A stretch of 64,000 nucleotides of DNA from Bacteroidota bacterium (GTDB lineage: Bacteria > Bacteroidota > Bacteroidia > B-17B0 > Aurantibacillaceae). Shown in pieces: positions 1-5,736 of the stretch; the stretch's first letter is position 1, and each line of letters opens with the position of its first letter. The DNA is taken from assembly GCA_019638705.1 (NCBI GenBank), contig JAHBTI010000009.1:44183-108182 (forward strand), written 5' to 3'. The notes under the pieces were generated by a model. It ran no database searches. It worked only from the letters and a program-made list of their open reading frames with translations, and was not told the DNA's origin. Position numbers and translations under genes: made by a program.

Positions 1-27
1 ATGCTTAACAGAAAATTATTTTAAAAC

Positions 28-63
28 GTTGTTTATCAATAAGTCAAAGATACATTTTGAAAG
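28..63 (-). CRISPR. Split CRISPR repeat, left half (array continues off the left edge)
   Basis: Thirty-six bases are identical to the first 36 bases (+ strand reading) of the 47-nt repeats at 5785-6139. The match stops abruptly at base 63, where element DNA begins. Bases 1-27 upstream are then the visible part of a 30-nt spacer, so the array should continue to the left of the window. The missing 11 bases of this repeat are found at 5744-5754, on the far side of the mobile element. The half kept here carries the minus-strand TATCTTTG promoter box (45-52) but not the TTG that other repeats place 18 nt upstream of it. Confidence 0.9.
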
Positions 64-117
64 GTAATCATAAAAACCTTTGAAAGCCTTATAAATACTG
101 TATTTTTATTTTCATGG

Positions 118-127
118 GTAACAAAAT
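118..127 (+). other. Putative integrase arm-type site, left end
   Basis: GTAACAAAAT lies 55 bp inside the left junction. The same GTAACAAAA word occurs at the right end at 5568-5577 (one base different) and 5580-5591, and inverted at 5533-5545. Repeated short words near both ends of a tyrosine-recombinase element are typical arm-binding sites. This is inferred from repetition only. Confidence 0.35.
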
Positions 128-161
128 AGTACCAAAAGTGCCAAATTTCACCACATTCATT

Positions 162-521
162 TTAACTCGCCTGCAAAAACAATTCGGCAGGCAGATGAAA
201 GTAATCTTTTAACCGCGTTGCCATTTTCAAAGTTAATTCCCTACGTCCTGAAAGGATTGATGAAACATAACTTTTGCTACCAATAATTGGTTCAAGGTCT
301 TTGTTCTTTATTCCCTGTTCCTGCATTTTGTCTTTAATAATTTCTAACACGTCCACTTCGGGCATTTTTACTGTACGGTCTTCATAGTCTTTTATCAATA
401 AAAGCAACACGCCCAATTCATCGTCTTCGGGTGTGTTCGGTTCGGCATGAAAAATTTCCATTGCACGTTTTACAGCTTTCTTATGCTCGCTTGCTGTTTT
501 TATAACTTTCCAAGTATTCAT
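162..521 (-). CDS. higA: HigA-type antitoxin, XRE-family HTH
   Basis: This 119-residue protein is the antitoxin partner of the HigB-like protein encoded 2 bp upstream. An acidic N-terminal half (ELGVLLLLIKDYEDR) is followed by an XRE helix-turn-helix at about residues 60-115, with the pattern MQEQGIKNKDLEPIIGSKSYVSSILSGRR and then LTLKMATRLKDYFHLP. The toxin-first order is the hallmark of higBA. HigA normally neutralises HigB and represses the operon; the palindrome at 855-871 is the likely operator. The gene is the last one before the left attachment site and I see no terminator after it. Transcripts could therefore run into the remaining CRISPR array. Within the element the pair probably acts as an addiction module. 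Confidence 0.88.
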   Translation of the reverse strand: MNTWKVIKTASEHKKAVKRAMEIFHAEPNTPEDDELGVLLLLIKDYEDRTVKMPEVDVLEIIKDKMQEQGIKNKDLEPIIGSKSYVSSILSGRRELTLKMATRLKDYFHLPAELFLQAS

Positions 522-523
522 TT

Positions 524-835
524 TTACAAATTAAGATTATACGGTACGGTTGCCACATTTATTTTATCATATTCTTTGTGCGTGCCAAACCAAATTGTGT
601 AACAAGCACGCCGCCTGAAATTCATTGATACAACTAACCTAAACTCATTCCCCTTAATGTTAAACACCACTCTTTGGTTATTAACCAAACTTGCATTACC
701 GTACATTTCCTTTAGCTCATTAAAGTTTGCAAAATCTTCTTTCAGCATTTCATTATACCATGCAAGTAATTGTTTCTTTGCTTTGGGAAATTTTTTTGTG
801 TAGTAAATAATCGTTTTACGGTTAATGATATTCAC
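524..835 (-). CDS. higB: HigB-type mRNA interferase toxin
   Basis: The 103-residue basic protein belongs to the HigB/RelE-like ribosome-dependent mRNase family. Visible family features are the N-terminal KTIIYYTKKFPKAKKQLLAWYNEM helix region, the SLVNNQRVVFNIKGNEFRLVVSMNFRRR strand block and the C-terminal YTIWFGTHKEYDKI. The only plausible start is a GTG at 835. It lies 5 nt downstream of a TATCTTTG promoter box, so the message may be leaderless. Its stop codon is 2 bp from the higA start, so the two are co-transcribed. No truncation is visible. Confidence 0.87.
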   Translation of the reverse strand: MNIINRKTIIYYTKKFPKAKKQLLAWYNEMLKEDFANFNELKEMYGNASLVNNQRVVFNIKGNEFRLVVSMNFRRRACYTIWFGTHKEYDKINVATVPYNLNL

Positions 836-839
836 AGCA

Positions 840-847
840 CAAAGATA
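840..847 (-). promoter_or_regulatory. higBA -7 promoter box
   Basis: TATCTTTG on the minus strand matches the Bacteroidota consensus TAnnTTTG. Its last base is 5 nt from the higB GTG. No good TTTG is present 19 nt upstream; the palindromic operator at 855-871 occupies that area instead. Confidence 0.65.
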
Positions 848-854
848 ATAAAAA

Positions 855-871
855 GTTTACAAATTGTAAAC
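855..871. promoter_or_regulatory. Palindromic operator of higBA
   Basis: The 17-bp perfect palindrome GTTTACAA-A-TTGTAAAC lies directly upstream of the -7 box, where a bound dimer would block RNA polymerase. HigA-type antitoxins bind such palindromes, so autoregulation is the natural reading. Confidence 0.65.
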
Positions 872-902
872 CCTTTATGGGATTTTTTTCCATTTCACAT
901 TT

Positions 903-945
903 ACACGCGCCCGCGCCCGCCCATGCGTACCATGCGCGTATTAGT
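903..945. other. GC-rich spacer next to terS (possible packaging site)
   Basis: Between higB and the terS stop is a short block of alternating GCGC/CCCG bases with two nearby copies of CATGCG (922-927, 931-936). It stands out against the AT-rich surroundings. It is close to a small terminase gene, where pac or cos sites often lie. There is no direct evidence of function. Confidence 0.2.
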
Positions 946-963
946 TGCATTTTCACTTTTAGA

Positions 964-1314
964 CTAAGTGTATTTTTTGTTTTGCAGCTTGGCAGTAATA
1001 AATTTCAATGTATCAATTTGCAGTTTAGTTGCCCGCCAAAAGTTGCTTTTTTGCTCGCTACTCATAGTCTTTAACAATTCCTTGTTTTGTAAATTCAAGG
1101 TGAGCCTTATTAGCTCAGCTTTAAACAAATCAATTTGCAGTTCGCGGGCTTGGTTATATTCACGCTGCAAACGTGCGCTATTGTTTAACCAATTATAAAA
1201 CGTGCGGGACGTTATGCCGTGCTTTTGGCAAACTGAATTAAGTCCGTTTTGTGTGGTAGCTATATCATTACAAATACTGCTAAATAATTTCTGTGTAAAT
1301 TTTGTTTGTGTCAT
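964..1314 (-). CDS. Small terminase subunit-like protein (Sf6 gp1 type)
   Basis: The 116-residue protein starts at the ATG at 1314; a longer reading would begin with TTG at 1371. An N-terminal helix-turn-helix (SVCQKHGITSRTFYNWLNN) is followed by a charged helix (LQREYNQARELQIDLFKAELIRL) and the C-terminal LQIDTLKFITAKLQNKKYT. The order and spacing match my recollection of phage Sf6 TerS (VCKRPGMPDKSTVFRWL, FRDKYAKATEARAD, RLRVDTRKWALARMNPRKYG). Small terminases recognise pac/cos sites and direct genome packaging. An isolated terS without the large subunit is typical of phage satellites that redirect helper packaging. It lies 66 bp downstream of rep. A DNA-binding role other than packaging is possible. 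Confidence 0.72.
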   Translation of the reverse strand: MTQTKFTQKLFSSICNDIATTQNGLNSVCQKHGITSRTFYNWLNNSARLQREYNQARELQIDLFKAELIRLTLNLQNKELLKTMSSEQKSNFWRATKLQIDTLKFITAKLQNKKYT

Positions 1315-1349
1315 TTGTTTGTTTTTTATCGGTAGGTTTGTTTTAAGCC

Positions 1350-1371
1350 TTGCACGCGCGTATGTGTGCAA
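1350..1371. other. Small hairpin between rep and terS
   Basis: TTGCAC (1350-1355) and GTGCAA (1366-1371) form a 6-bp stem with a 10-nt loop in the gap between the two genes. No U-tract follows on the minus strand, so it is probably not a terminator. Confidence 0.3.
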
Positions 1372-1380
1372 ATTGTTTCT

Positions 1381-2358
1381 TTAACGGTAGTGTTTTCTTG
1401 CTTCATTCACTTTCTTGTCTAACTCCAAAATCAACTCATTAGGCGCGTTTATAGCCGCGTTTGTGTTTACTGCTTTAGTTATTGCCGCCCGAATATCAAA
1501 TGCCATTTTTTTGCTTAATTGTTTTGTTTGCTGAGCGGTTTGTATTTGTTCCATTAAAGCAAGTTCGCTACCGTTGTTTTTTATGTGCTCTAAAATGAGT
1601 AGTGTGTAAAAATCTTTTTTTGTTTTCATAAATTCAAAGTTAAGCCCTATTTCATTTTGTTTTCTGATTGCTTGGTATGCTTCAAACCACTTGTTAATAA
1701 CGCCTATATAAAAATCTTCATTGTACAGCATTGCTGCCGTTACACCTGTGCAGTTAAACATTTTGTAAAGACGGCTAATGAAACGGTGTTCAATTCTCAA
1801 AAGGTTTCTACCTGTGTAAAGTTTTGGGATTAATTTTCCTTTGTCTTTTTGCTCTTTCAACTTGTCATAAAAAATAAAGTGTTCATTCTTGCCATAGTAA
1901 TAAAGGCTGCCCCGTTCATCGGTGGCACGTCTAAACTGTTTTCTGTTTAAGAGCATTTGTCCCAAGTAAGAGAAATAAATTTCAGGGGAATACTGCATAC
2001 AAAAATTTTGTGCCAAGTCTATACGGTACATTCTTGCCAAGTCTAAGTTTAAATGCAGCGTGTCCGATAACGCGCCGATAGCGTTTTGTGTTTCCTGCCT
2101 TGTCAGCGTTTCTAAATTGTTTCCAAAATGGTATTTACACAAACTTCCATTTCTCAAATTTATTCCCAAGCTACTTACTGTTACTTCAAAATAATTCTTG
2201 TCTGCCGTGTCGCCCAAAGTTCCTTTTATGATTGTTCCACTTTCAAAATTTATTTGTTCGGCTGTGTCCAAATATTGTGGTACATCTTCCAAGAAATTAA
2301 CGTTTGAAACATCTGTACTTCTTAATCCAAAATTCAAATTATCATACATAAATATCAT
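1381..2358 (-). CDS. Phage/plasmid replication initiator, gene II/X-like
   Basis: The 325-residue protein resembles replication proteins that nick DNA to start rolling-circle replication in small phages and plasmids. Diagnostic stretches are FEVTVSSLGINLRNGSLCKYHFGNN near residues 60-85, then a helical block LSDTLHLNLDLARMYRIDLAQNFCMQY and FIFYDKLKEQKDKGK ... NLLRIEHRFISRL, a pattern seen in the gene II/X family. I could not assign the nicking tyrosine. ATG codons at 2358 and 2349 are both usable. In this element it would allow autonomous replication after excision. The assignment is by pattern, not by alignment. Confidence 0.68.
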   Translation of the reverse strand: MIFMYDNLNFGLRSTDVSNVNFLEDVPQYLDTAEQINFESGTIIKGTLGDTADKNYFEVTVSSLGINLRNGSLCKYHFGNNLETLTRQETQNAIGALSDTLHLNLDLARMYRIDLAQNFCMQYSPEIYFSYLGQMLLNRKQFRRATDERGSLYYYGKNEHFIFYDKLKEQKDKGKLIPKLYTGRNLLRIEHRFISRLYKMFNCTGVTAAMLYNEDFYIGVINKWFEAYQAIRKQNEIGLNFEFMKTKKDFYTLLILEHIKNNGSELALMEQIQTAQQTKQLSKKMAFDIRAAITKAVNTNAAINAPNELILELDKKVNEARKHYR

Positions 2359-2387
2359 TTATCTTTTGTTGTTACTTTGTTTGTTAT

Positions 2388-2406
2388 GGTTACTAAATCA
2401 GTAACC
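2388..2406. other. Hairpin upstream of rep (possible origin or operator)
   Basis: GGTTACT-AAATC-AGTAACC forms a perfect 7-bp stem with a 5-nt loop, 30 bp upstream of the rep start. Replication initiators commonly act on a hairpin close to their own gene, so this is a candidate nick site or operator. It also carries the GTTAC word of the proposed integrase arm sites. Confidence 0.3.
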
Positions 2407-2433
2407 CATTACACCTTATTAAAGAAAATTATA

Positions 2434-2464
2434 AAAAGGGCGAGTGTAACCCCGCCCCTTTTTT
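2434..2464 (-). terminator. Rho-independent terminator after the 2466-2942 gene
   Basis: GGGCG (2438-2442) pairs with CGCCC (2453-2457), flanked by A-runs and T-runs on both sides, so it could work in both directions. On the minus strand the hairpin is followed by TTTTTATAAT. It starts 2 bp after the stop codon at 2466 and separates that gene from rep. Confidence 0.6.
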
Positions 2465-2465
2465 G

Positions 2466-2942
2466 TCAGGATTTGGCAGCCGCTTTGTTTCTTAGCGTTT
2501 CAATTTCAGCGTTCAATTCACCGTCTAAAAACAAATTGCCGATTGTGTTTTTGTTGAATTTTTTACCGCGTGCCACAAATATTTCTACCGTTGCACCGTC
2601 TTTAATTCTGCCGTCTGCCTCTCTACTAAAATTTGTAAATACAAACATTAATAAATCGGTAGTGCCTTTCATATCCCCATACGCTACACCACTATTTACA
2701 TCGGCTTGGAACACACTTGTAATATGTATGCCTGCACCGCTTGTTATTGTGGTGTCGCCTTTCCTTTGGCGGGCAGCTTTTATGTGGTCGGTAAAATGTT
2801 GAACATACAAAAATTGTTCGCCTTTTTTGTTCTTTTGAATTTCTAAAGGCTGATAGCTTTGTGTACTTTGTGTACAATCTAAGCGGTGTTTGCTTTTTTG
2901 GTTTGGCAATTTTTCAAACCTTAATAAATCTGTCAAATCCAT
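2466..2942 (-). CDS. Unknown element protein, 158 aa
   Basis: I do not recognise this protein. It has no signal peptide or membrane segment. An N-terminal polar part (residues 1-45) precedes a compact stretch with KKGEQFLYVQHFTDHIKAARQRKGD, then alternating strand-like segments (GIHITSVFQADV, DLLMFVFTNFSR, ATVEIFVARGKKF) and a short C-terminal helix. The start ATG overlaps the HTH gene's stop codon (TAATG), so the two are translationally coupled. Its place between the HTH regulator and the replication initiator suggests a role in replication or excision. A single-strand DNA-binding role would fit a rolling-circle element but is only a guess. Confidence 0.6.
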   Translation of the reverse strand: MDLTDLLRFEKLPNQKSKHRLDCTQSTQSYQPLEIQKNKKGEQFLYVQHFTDHIKAARQRKGDTTITSGAGIHITSVFQADVNSGVAYGDMKGTTDLLMFVFTNFSREADGRIKDGATVEIFVARGKKFNKNTIGNLFLDGELNAEIETLRNKAAAKS

Positions 2943-3238
2943 TATGCACCCCCTTTTTTACCTGTTACTACATAGGTTGCCGCCTCAGCTTCAATTTCAG
3001 CGTTGGTTTTAACGCGGTGCTTTAAACACCATGCTGTTAGCTCTGACTTGTCAAAGTAGGTTATCTTCCCACCGTCCGATTTATAGTAAGGGATTTCTTT
3101 TAACATCACTTTTTTGTACAAGTGTGATTTTGATAAGCCTGTTAAAATTGCCGCCTCACTCATAGTGAGGGCTTGTTTTGCAGAAAGCACAGTTAGTTTT
3201 TTTAGTTCCTGCAATTCATTTAAAATTTGATTTTCCAT
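2942..3238 (-). CDS. MerR/AlpA-like HTH protein (excisionase type)
   Basis: The 98-residue protein has an N-terminal helix (ILNELQELKKL) followed by a winged HTH of the HTH_17/excisionase kind. Its visible pattern is LTMSEAAILTGLSKSHLYKKVMLKEIPYYKSDGGKITYFDKSELTAWCLKHR at about residues 24-75. Such proteins in Bacteroidota mobile elements bind near attachment sites and either direct excision or act as AlpA-like activators of the integrase. It is the first gene of a coupled pair with the 158-aa protein. Upstream of its ATG is the structured block at 3268-3337, with no clear promoter box in between. Confidence 0.78.
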   Translation of the reverse strand: MENQILNELQELKKLTVLSAKQALTMSEAAILTGLSKSHLYKKVMLKEIPYYKSDGGKITYFDKSELTAWCLKHRVKTNAEIEAEAATYVVTGKKGGA

Positions 3239-3267
3239 TTTATTTTTTGTTATGGATTAGTGCCGTT

Positions 3268-3337
3268 GGTAGAACGTGCAAGCATTCTACCGCCGTGCCT
3301 TGTTTTCAGCGTGGCGGCTTGCACTCTCACCGCGCTG
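3268..3337 (+). ncRNA. Double hairpin with complementary loops (kissing-loop candidate)
   Basis: Hairpin 1 has a 7-bp perfect stem, GGTAGAA (3268-3274) with TTCTACC (3285-3291), and a 10-nt loop. Hairpin 2 has an 8-bp stem, 3307-3314 with 3330-3337, containing one T-G wobble. Loop 1 carries GTGCAAGC (3276-3283) and loop 2 carries its exact complement GCTTGCAC (3317-3324). Both non-Watson-Crick positions (3312/3332 and 3267/3292) are G-T on the + strand but A-C on the minus strand, so a + strand RNA or + strand single-stranded DNA folds better. It lies in the 205-bp gap between two genes. Function is unknown: an antisense RNA, leader RNA or replication origin structure are all possible. Confidence 0.5.
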
Positions 3338-3377
3338 AATACAAAAACAAATTTGAAACAAATCAGAAAATAAAAAA

Positions 3378-3400
3378 CCCTATGTAGGGCATACATAGGG
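3378..3400 (-). terminator. Hairpin terminator after the 3444-4169 gene
   Basis: CCCTATGT (3378-3385) and ACATAGGG (3393-3400) form a perfect 8-bp stem with a 7-nt loop. On the minus strand it is followed by TTTTTTA. It lies 44 bp beyond the stop at 3444. Confidence 0.55.
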
Positions 3401-3421
3401 GTAACATAGGGGCTGAAAGGT

Positions 3422-3434
3422 GCAGTATTACTGC
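3422..3434. promoter_or_regulatory. Short perfect palindrome
   Basis: GCAGTA-T-TACTGC is a 13-bp palindrome in the gap upstream of the HTH gene, 10 bp past the stop at 3444. It could be a binding site for the HTH protein. This is inferred from symmetry only. Confidence 0.3.
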
Positions 3435-3443
3435 TATTTATTA

Positions 3444-4169
3444 CTATTTGGTTTTTGGTTTTGGCTTTTCATACTTCAAAATTTCATCAATTATTTTATA
3501 ACCTTTTGGCAGTCCTCTTTTATCATTTTTCCGCTCGCTAATACTAAGTGATATTTTTCTTGCTTCTACATTAACAAATCCATTTGTTTTTTTGTCTTTT
3601 ACAACAAACAGATTTTCAAAAGGTGCTATTTGCAAATTTTTACCGTCTTTAAGTTTCAATACTTCATTTGCTACATCTACAAAATAGGCAAGCAATGATT
3701 TTGTTTTTAACCACTTCAAAGGGCTGTCGGTTGTTTTTTCAATAAAACTTTTATCTGCTAATGCCTGCAAAATTCCTTTATCTGCCAACGCCTGCAAAAT
3801 ATTATCGGGGATTGTTAGCTGTTCGGTTTGATTTTGTTGCTGAGGTGGTGCAAGTTTCTCAGGCTGCCATTTTGGGTAATACTCTGTAAAAAGCCGTGAT
3901 ATATTTGCTATTTTAGTTTGAGTGCCGTGATTATTTTTTACTAAATACCTATTGAATAGTATTTGTTCTTGCTCTGTTAATCCACCCACGAACATACTTT
4001 CCAACTTTTCTAACACAATTTCCAACTTATCTGAAATTTCTTTGTTCTGTTCAAATACAGAATAATCACCTGTAATACCTGCAATACTTTCAAGTTCAGG
4101 TAACATCTGAAGTAACTTTCCTATTTGGACTAATTTTGAACTTTTCATGTTGTTTATTTTAGTATTCAT
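3444..4169 (-). CDS. Unknown element protein, 241 aa
   Basis: I do not recognise a family. The protein is hydrophilic with no signal peptide. The N-terminal half is helical (SSKLVQIGKLLQMLPELESIAG, SDKLEIVLEKLESMF). The middle is a Q/P-rich linker followed by an internal duplication (ILQALADKG, ILQALADKS). The C-terminal part contains LKWLKTKSLLAYFVDVANEVLKL...APFENLFVVKDKKTNG, which looks like the C-terminal part of helical proteins often found beside integrases in Bacteroidota elements. The ATG at 4169 follows a GAAAGA stretch. A TATTTTTG box at 4216-4223, inside the end of the integrase gene, could give it its own promoter. Confidence 0.65.
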   Translation of the reverse strand: MNTKINNMKSSKLVQIGKLLQMLPELESIAGITGDYSVFEQNKEISDKLEIVLEKLESMFVGGLTEQEQILFNRYLVKNNHGTQTKIANISRLFTEYYPKWQPEKLAPPQQQNQTEQLTIPDNILQALADKGILQALADKSFIEKTTDSPLKWLKTKSLLAYFVDVANEVLKLKDGKNLQIAPFENLFVVKDKKTNGFVNVEARKISLSISERKNDKRGLPKGYKIIDEILKYEKPKPKTK

Positions 4170-4225
4170 TTTTCTTTCAATTCCTTTTCAATAAACTTTT
4201 GATATTGTTTGTAATCAAAAATATT

Positions 4226-5377
4226 TTACAAGTGGTTTAAAGTATCTACCGCTTTCATCAAACTTTCATCTAACACCTCAGCATAAATTTGTGTTACCTG
4301 TATTGATGAATGCCCTAACTGTTTACTTATTGTTTCAATCGGCACACCCTTAGAAAGTAACAAAGTAGCGTTGGTGTGTCGGGCAACGTGAAAAGTTACT
4401 TTTTTGTTTATACCCGCCTTTGCAGCCCATAGACTTAAAAAAATGTTTGTATAGCCGTTGTTAGGAATATCAAAAACAAAATCGGTATCGGCTGCCGTGT
4501 GTGGGCGTGGGGGCAAATAAGTTGCTGCCTTATCTGATACTTGGGTGTATTGTGGTTTGTCGGTTTTTTGCTGCCTGTACACATAAAGCCAACGTCCGTT
4601 AATATGCTGTAATTTTTCCCAAGTAATAGCTTTCACATCTGAAAATCTTAAACCTGTGTAGCAACAAAACAGAAAAGCATTTTTTACCTGTGGTTTGGTG
4701 CAGTCGGTTTGCTCTAATTTTTTTACTTCATCGGCAGTCAAAAAATTTATGTGTGTTTCTTGCTTGGTAGGTTTGTCTTTAATTTTTTTGAGTGGATTGT
4801 GGATTATTATTTCATCGTCAATAGCCGCGTTTAAAATTGCCTCTAAGGTCTTAATATAGCTTAGTATGGTGTTTGGGTTAAGCGGCTCATTATTTCTTTG
4901 GCTTCGGGCTTGTTTTAAGTAGCTGATGAAGTTGTTACAAAATGCTTTGTCAATTTGTTTAAACGTTGTTTTGTTGCCTGCAAATTGGTCTAAGTGGAAA
5001 ATAAGTGTTTTGTAAATTAGAAATGTGCCGCGTTCGCTGCCCGCCGCTTTTTGTTTTTTAACCTCAGCGCGGTGTTTGCAGTATTCAATAAAGTTTGCAT
5101 TTGATTTTTTCCTATTGTTTTGCAAACCATGTACCGCGTTGTTAAGGTCAATAATACGCTGTGCTTTTATAGCGGTTGCCGTTTGTAATGTTTCCTTGTT
5201 TTGCAGCTTGGCGGCGGGGGTACGCTCAGGGATTAAATGAAGTTTCAAAAATTCATAGGCTCTTATGCCGTCTTTGTAACTATCTAAATAGATACTTTTG
5301 TTACCGTTGGCAAGGGGTTTAAACCTCAGTCTTATCGGTTCTTTGGGCGCGGCTGCCCTTTTCCTTTTGGTACTCAT
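4226..5377 (-). CDS. Tyrosine recombinase (site-specific integrase)
   Basis: This 383-residue integrase is the enzyme expected to insert the element at the TTGAAAG core. An N-terminal arm-binding domain (about residues 15-75) is followed by a SAM-like core-binding domain (about 100-190) and the catalytic domain. Visible catalytic residues are Arg244 in TGLRFSD, His330 and Arg333 in HVARH, His356 in LGHSS and the nucleophile Tyr365 in TQIYAEV. I chose the ATG at 5377 over an in-frame TTG at 5473. A consensus promoter (5402-5432) sits between them and predicts a leader of about 20 nt. The gene lies at the right end of the element, next to the attachment site, as is usual. Confidence 0.93.
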   Translation of the reverse strand: MSTKRKRAAAPKEPIRLRFKPLANGNKSIYLDSYKDGIRAYEFLKLHLIPERTPAAKLQNKETLQTATAIKAQRIIDLNNAVHGLQNNRKKSNANFIEYCKHRAEVKKQKAAGSERGTFLIYKTLIFHLDQFAGNKTTFKQIDKAFCNNFISYLKQARSQRNNEPLNPNTILSYIKTLEAILNAAIDDEIIIHNPLKKIKDKPTKQETHINFLTADEVKKLEQTDCTKPQVKNAFLFCCYTGLRFSDVKAITWEKLQHINGRWLYVYRQQKTDKPQYTQVSDKAATYLPPRPHTAADTDFVFDIPNNGYTNIFLSLWAAKAGINKKVTFHVARHTNATLLLSKGVPIETISKQLGHSSIQVTQIYAEVLDESLMKAVDTLNHL

Positions 5378-5401
5378 TACAAGTGCTTTTTTGTTACCCG
5401 A

Positions 5402-5432
5402 CAAAGCTAAAGCATAATAACAACCCAACAAA
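5402..5432 (-). promoter_or_regulatory. Integrase promoter
   Basis: On the minus strand TTTG (5429-5432), a 19-nt spacer and TAGCTTTG (5402-5409) match the Bacteroidota consensus TTTG-N19-TAnnTTTG exactly. The predicted start of transcription is near 5397. Confidence 0.75.
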
Positions 5433-5532
5433 GGAAAGGTATTATATTTATGATTATCTTTTAAACAAACCAATTATTTGCATTTCAACACATTATTAAC
5501 ACAGTAACAAGTTTTTCATAGAAAATGAGGTT

Positions 5533-5591
5533 AAAATTTTGTTACTCGGTAGTGTTTTTGACTGTGAGTAACAAAAAAAGTAACAAAATTT
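5533..5591. repeat. Inverted GTAACAAAATTT repeats (putative arm sites)
   Basis: AAATTTTGTTAC (5534-5545) and GTAACAAAATTT (5580-5591) are a perfect 12-bp inverted pair. A further direct copy GTAACAAAAA lies at 5568-5577. They sit between the integrase promoter and the right attachment site, where arm-type or accessory-factor sites are expected. Confidence 0.45.
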
Positions 5592-5651
5592 AGCCTAACA
5601 TCGGTAAAGCAACTGATAACAAATAGTGTTGAAAGTCGGGCATAAAACAAA

Positions 5652-5676
5652 AAAATCCACCTGAAAGGTAGATTTT
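5652..5676 (-). terminator. Hairpin terminator at the right end of the element
   Basis: An 11-bp stem (5652-5662 with 5666-5676, one mismatch) has a GAA loop. On the minus strand it is followed by a T-run. It lies 60 bp inside the right junction and would stop leftward transcripts coming from the CRISPR array or mtaB before they enter the integrase region. Confidence 0.6.
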
Positions 5677-5736
5677 ATTAGCATTTTTATAGTTCTTTTA
5701 TTCTTTAGAAAGTTGAGGTTTTTGTATTATGATTTC

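Noticed and set aside
1315..1371. Longer TerS-like reading from TTG at 1371
   Set aside because: The added residues (HTYARARLK...) come from the hairpin region and the ATG at 1314 gives a family-like length.
5025..5240. Open frames opposite the integrase and inside the CRISPR array (for example 6067-6297)
   Set aside because: They are out of frame with a clear gene or consist of repeats and spacers; no family features.
5378..5473. Longer integrase reading from a TTG at 5473
   Set aside because: The extension contains the consensus promoter at 5402-5432 and has no family sequence. The ATG at 5377 fits the predicted transcription start.
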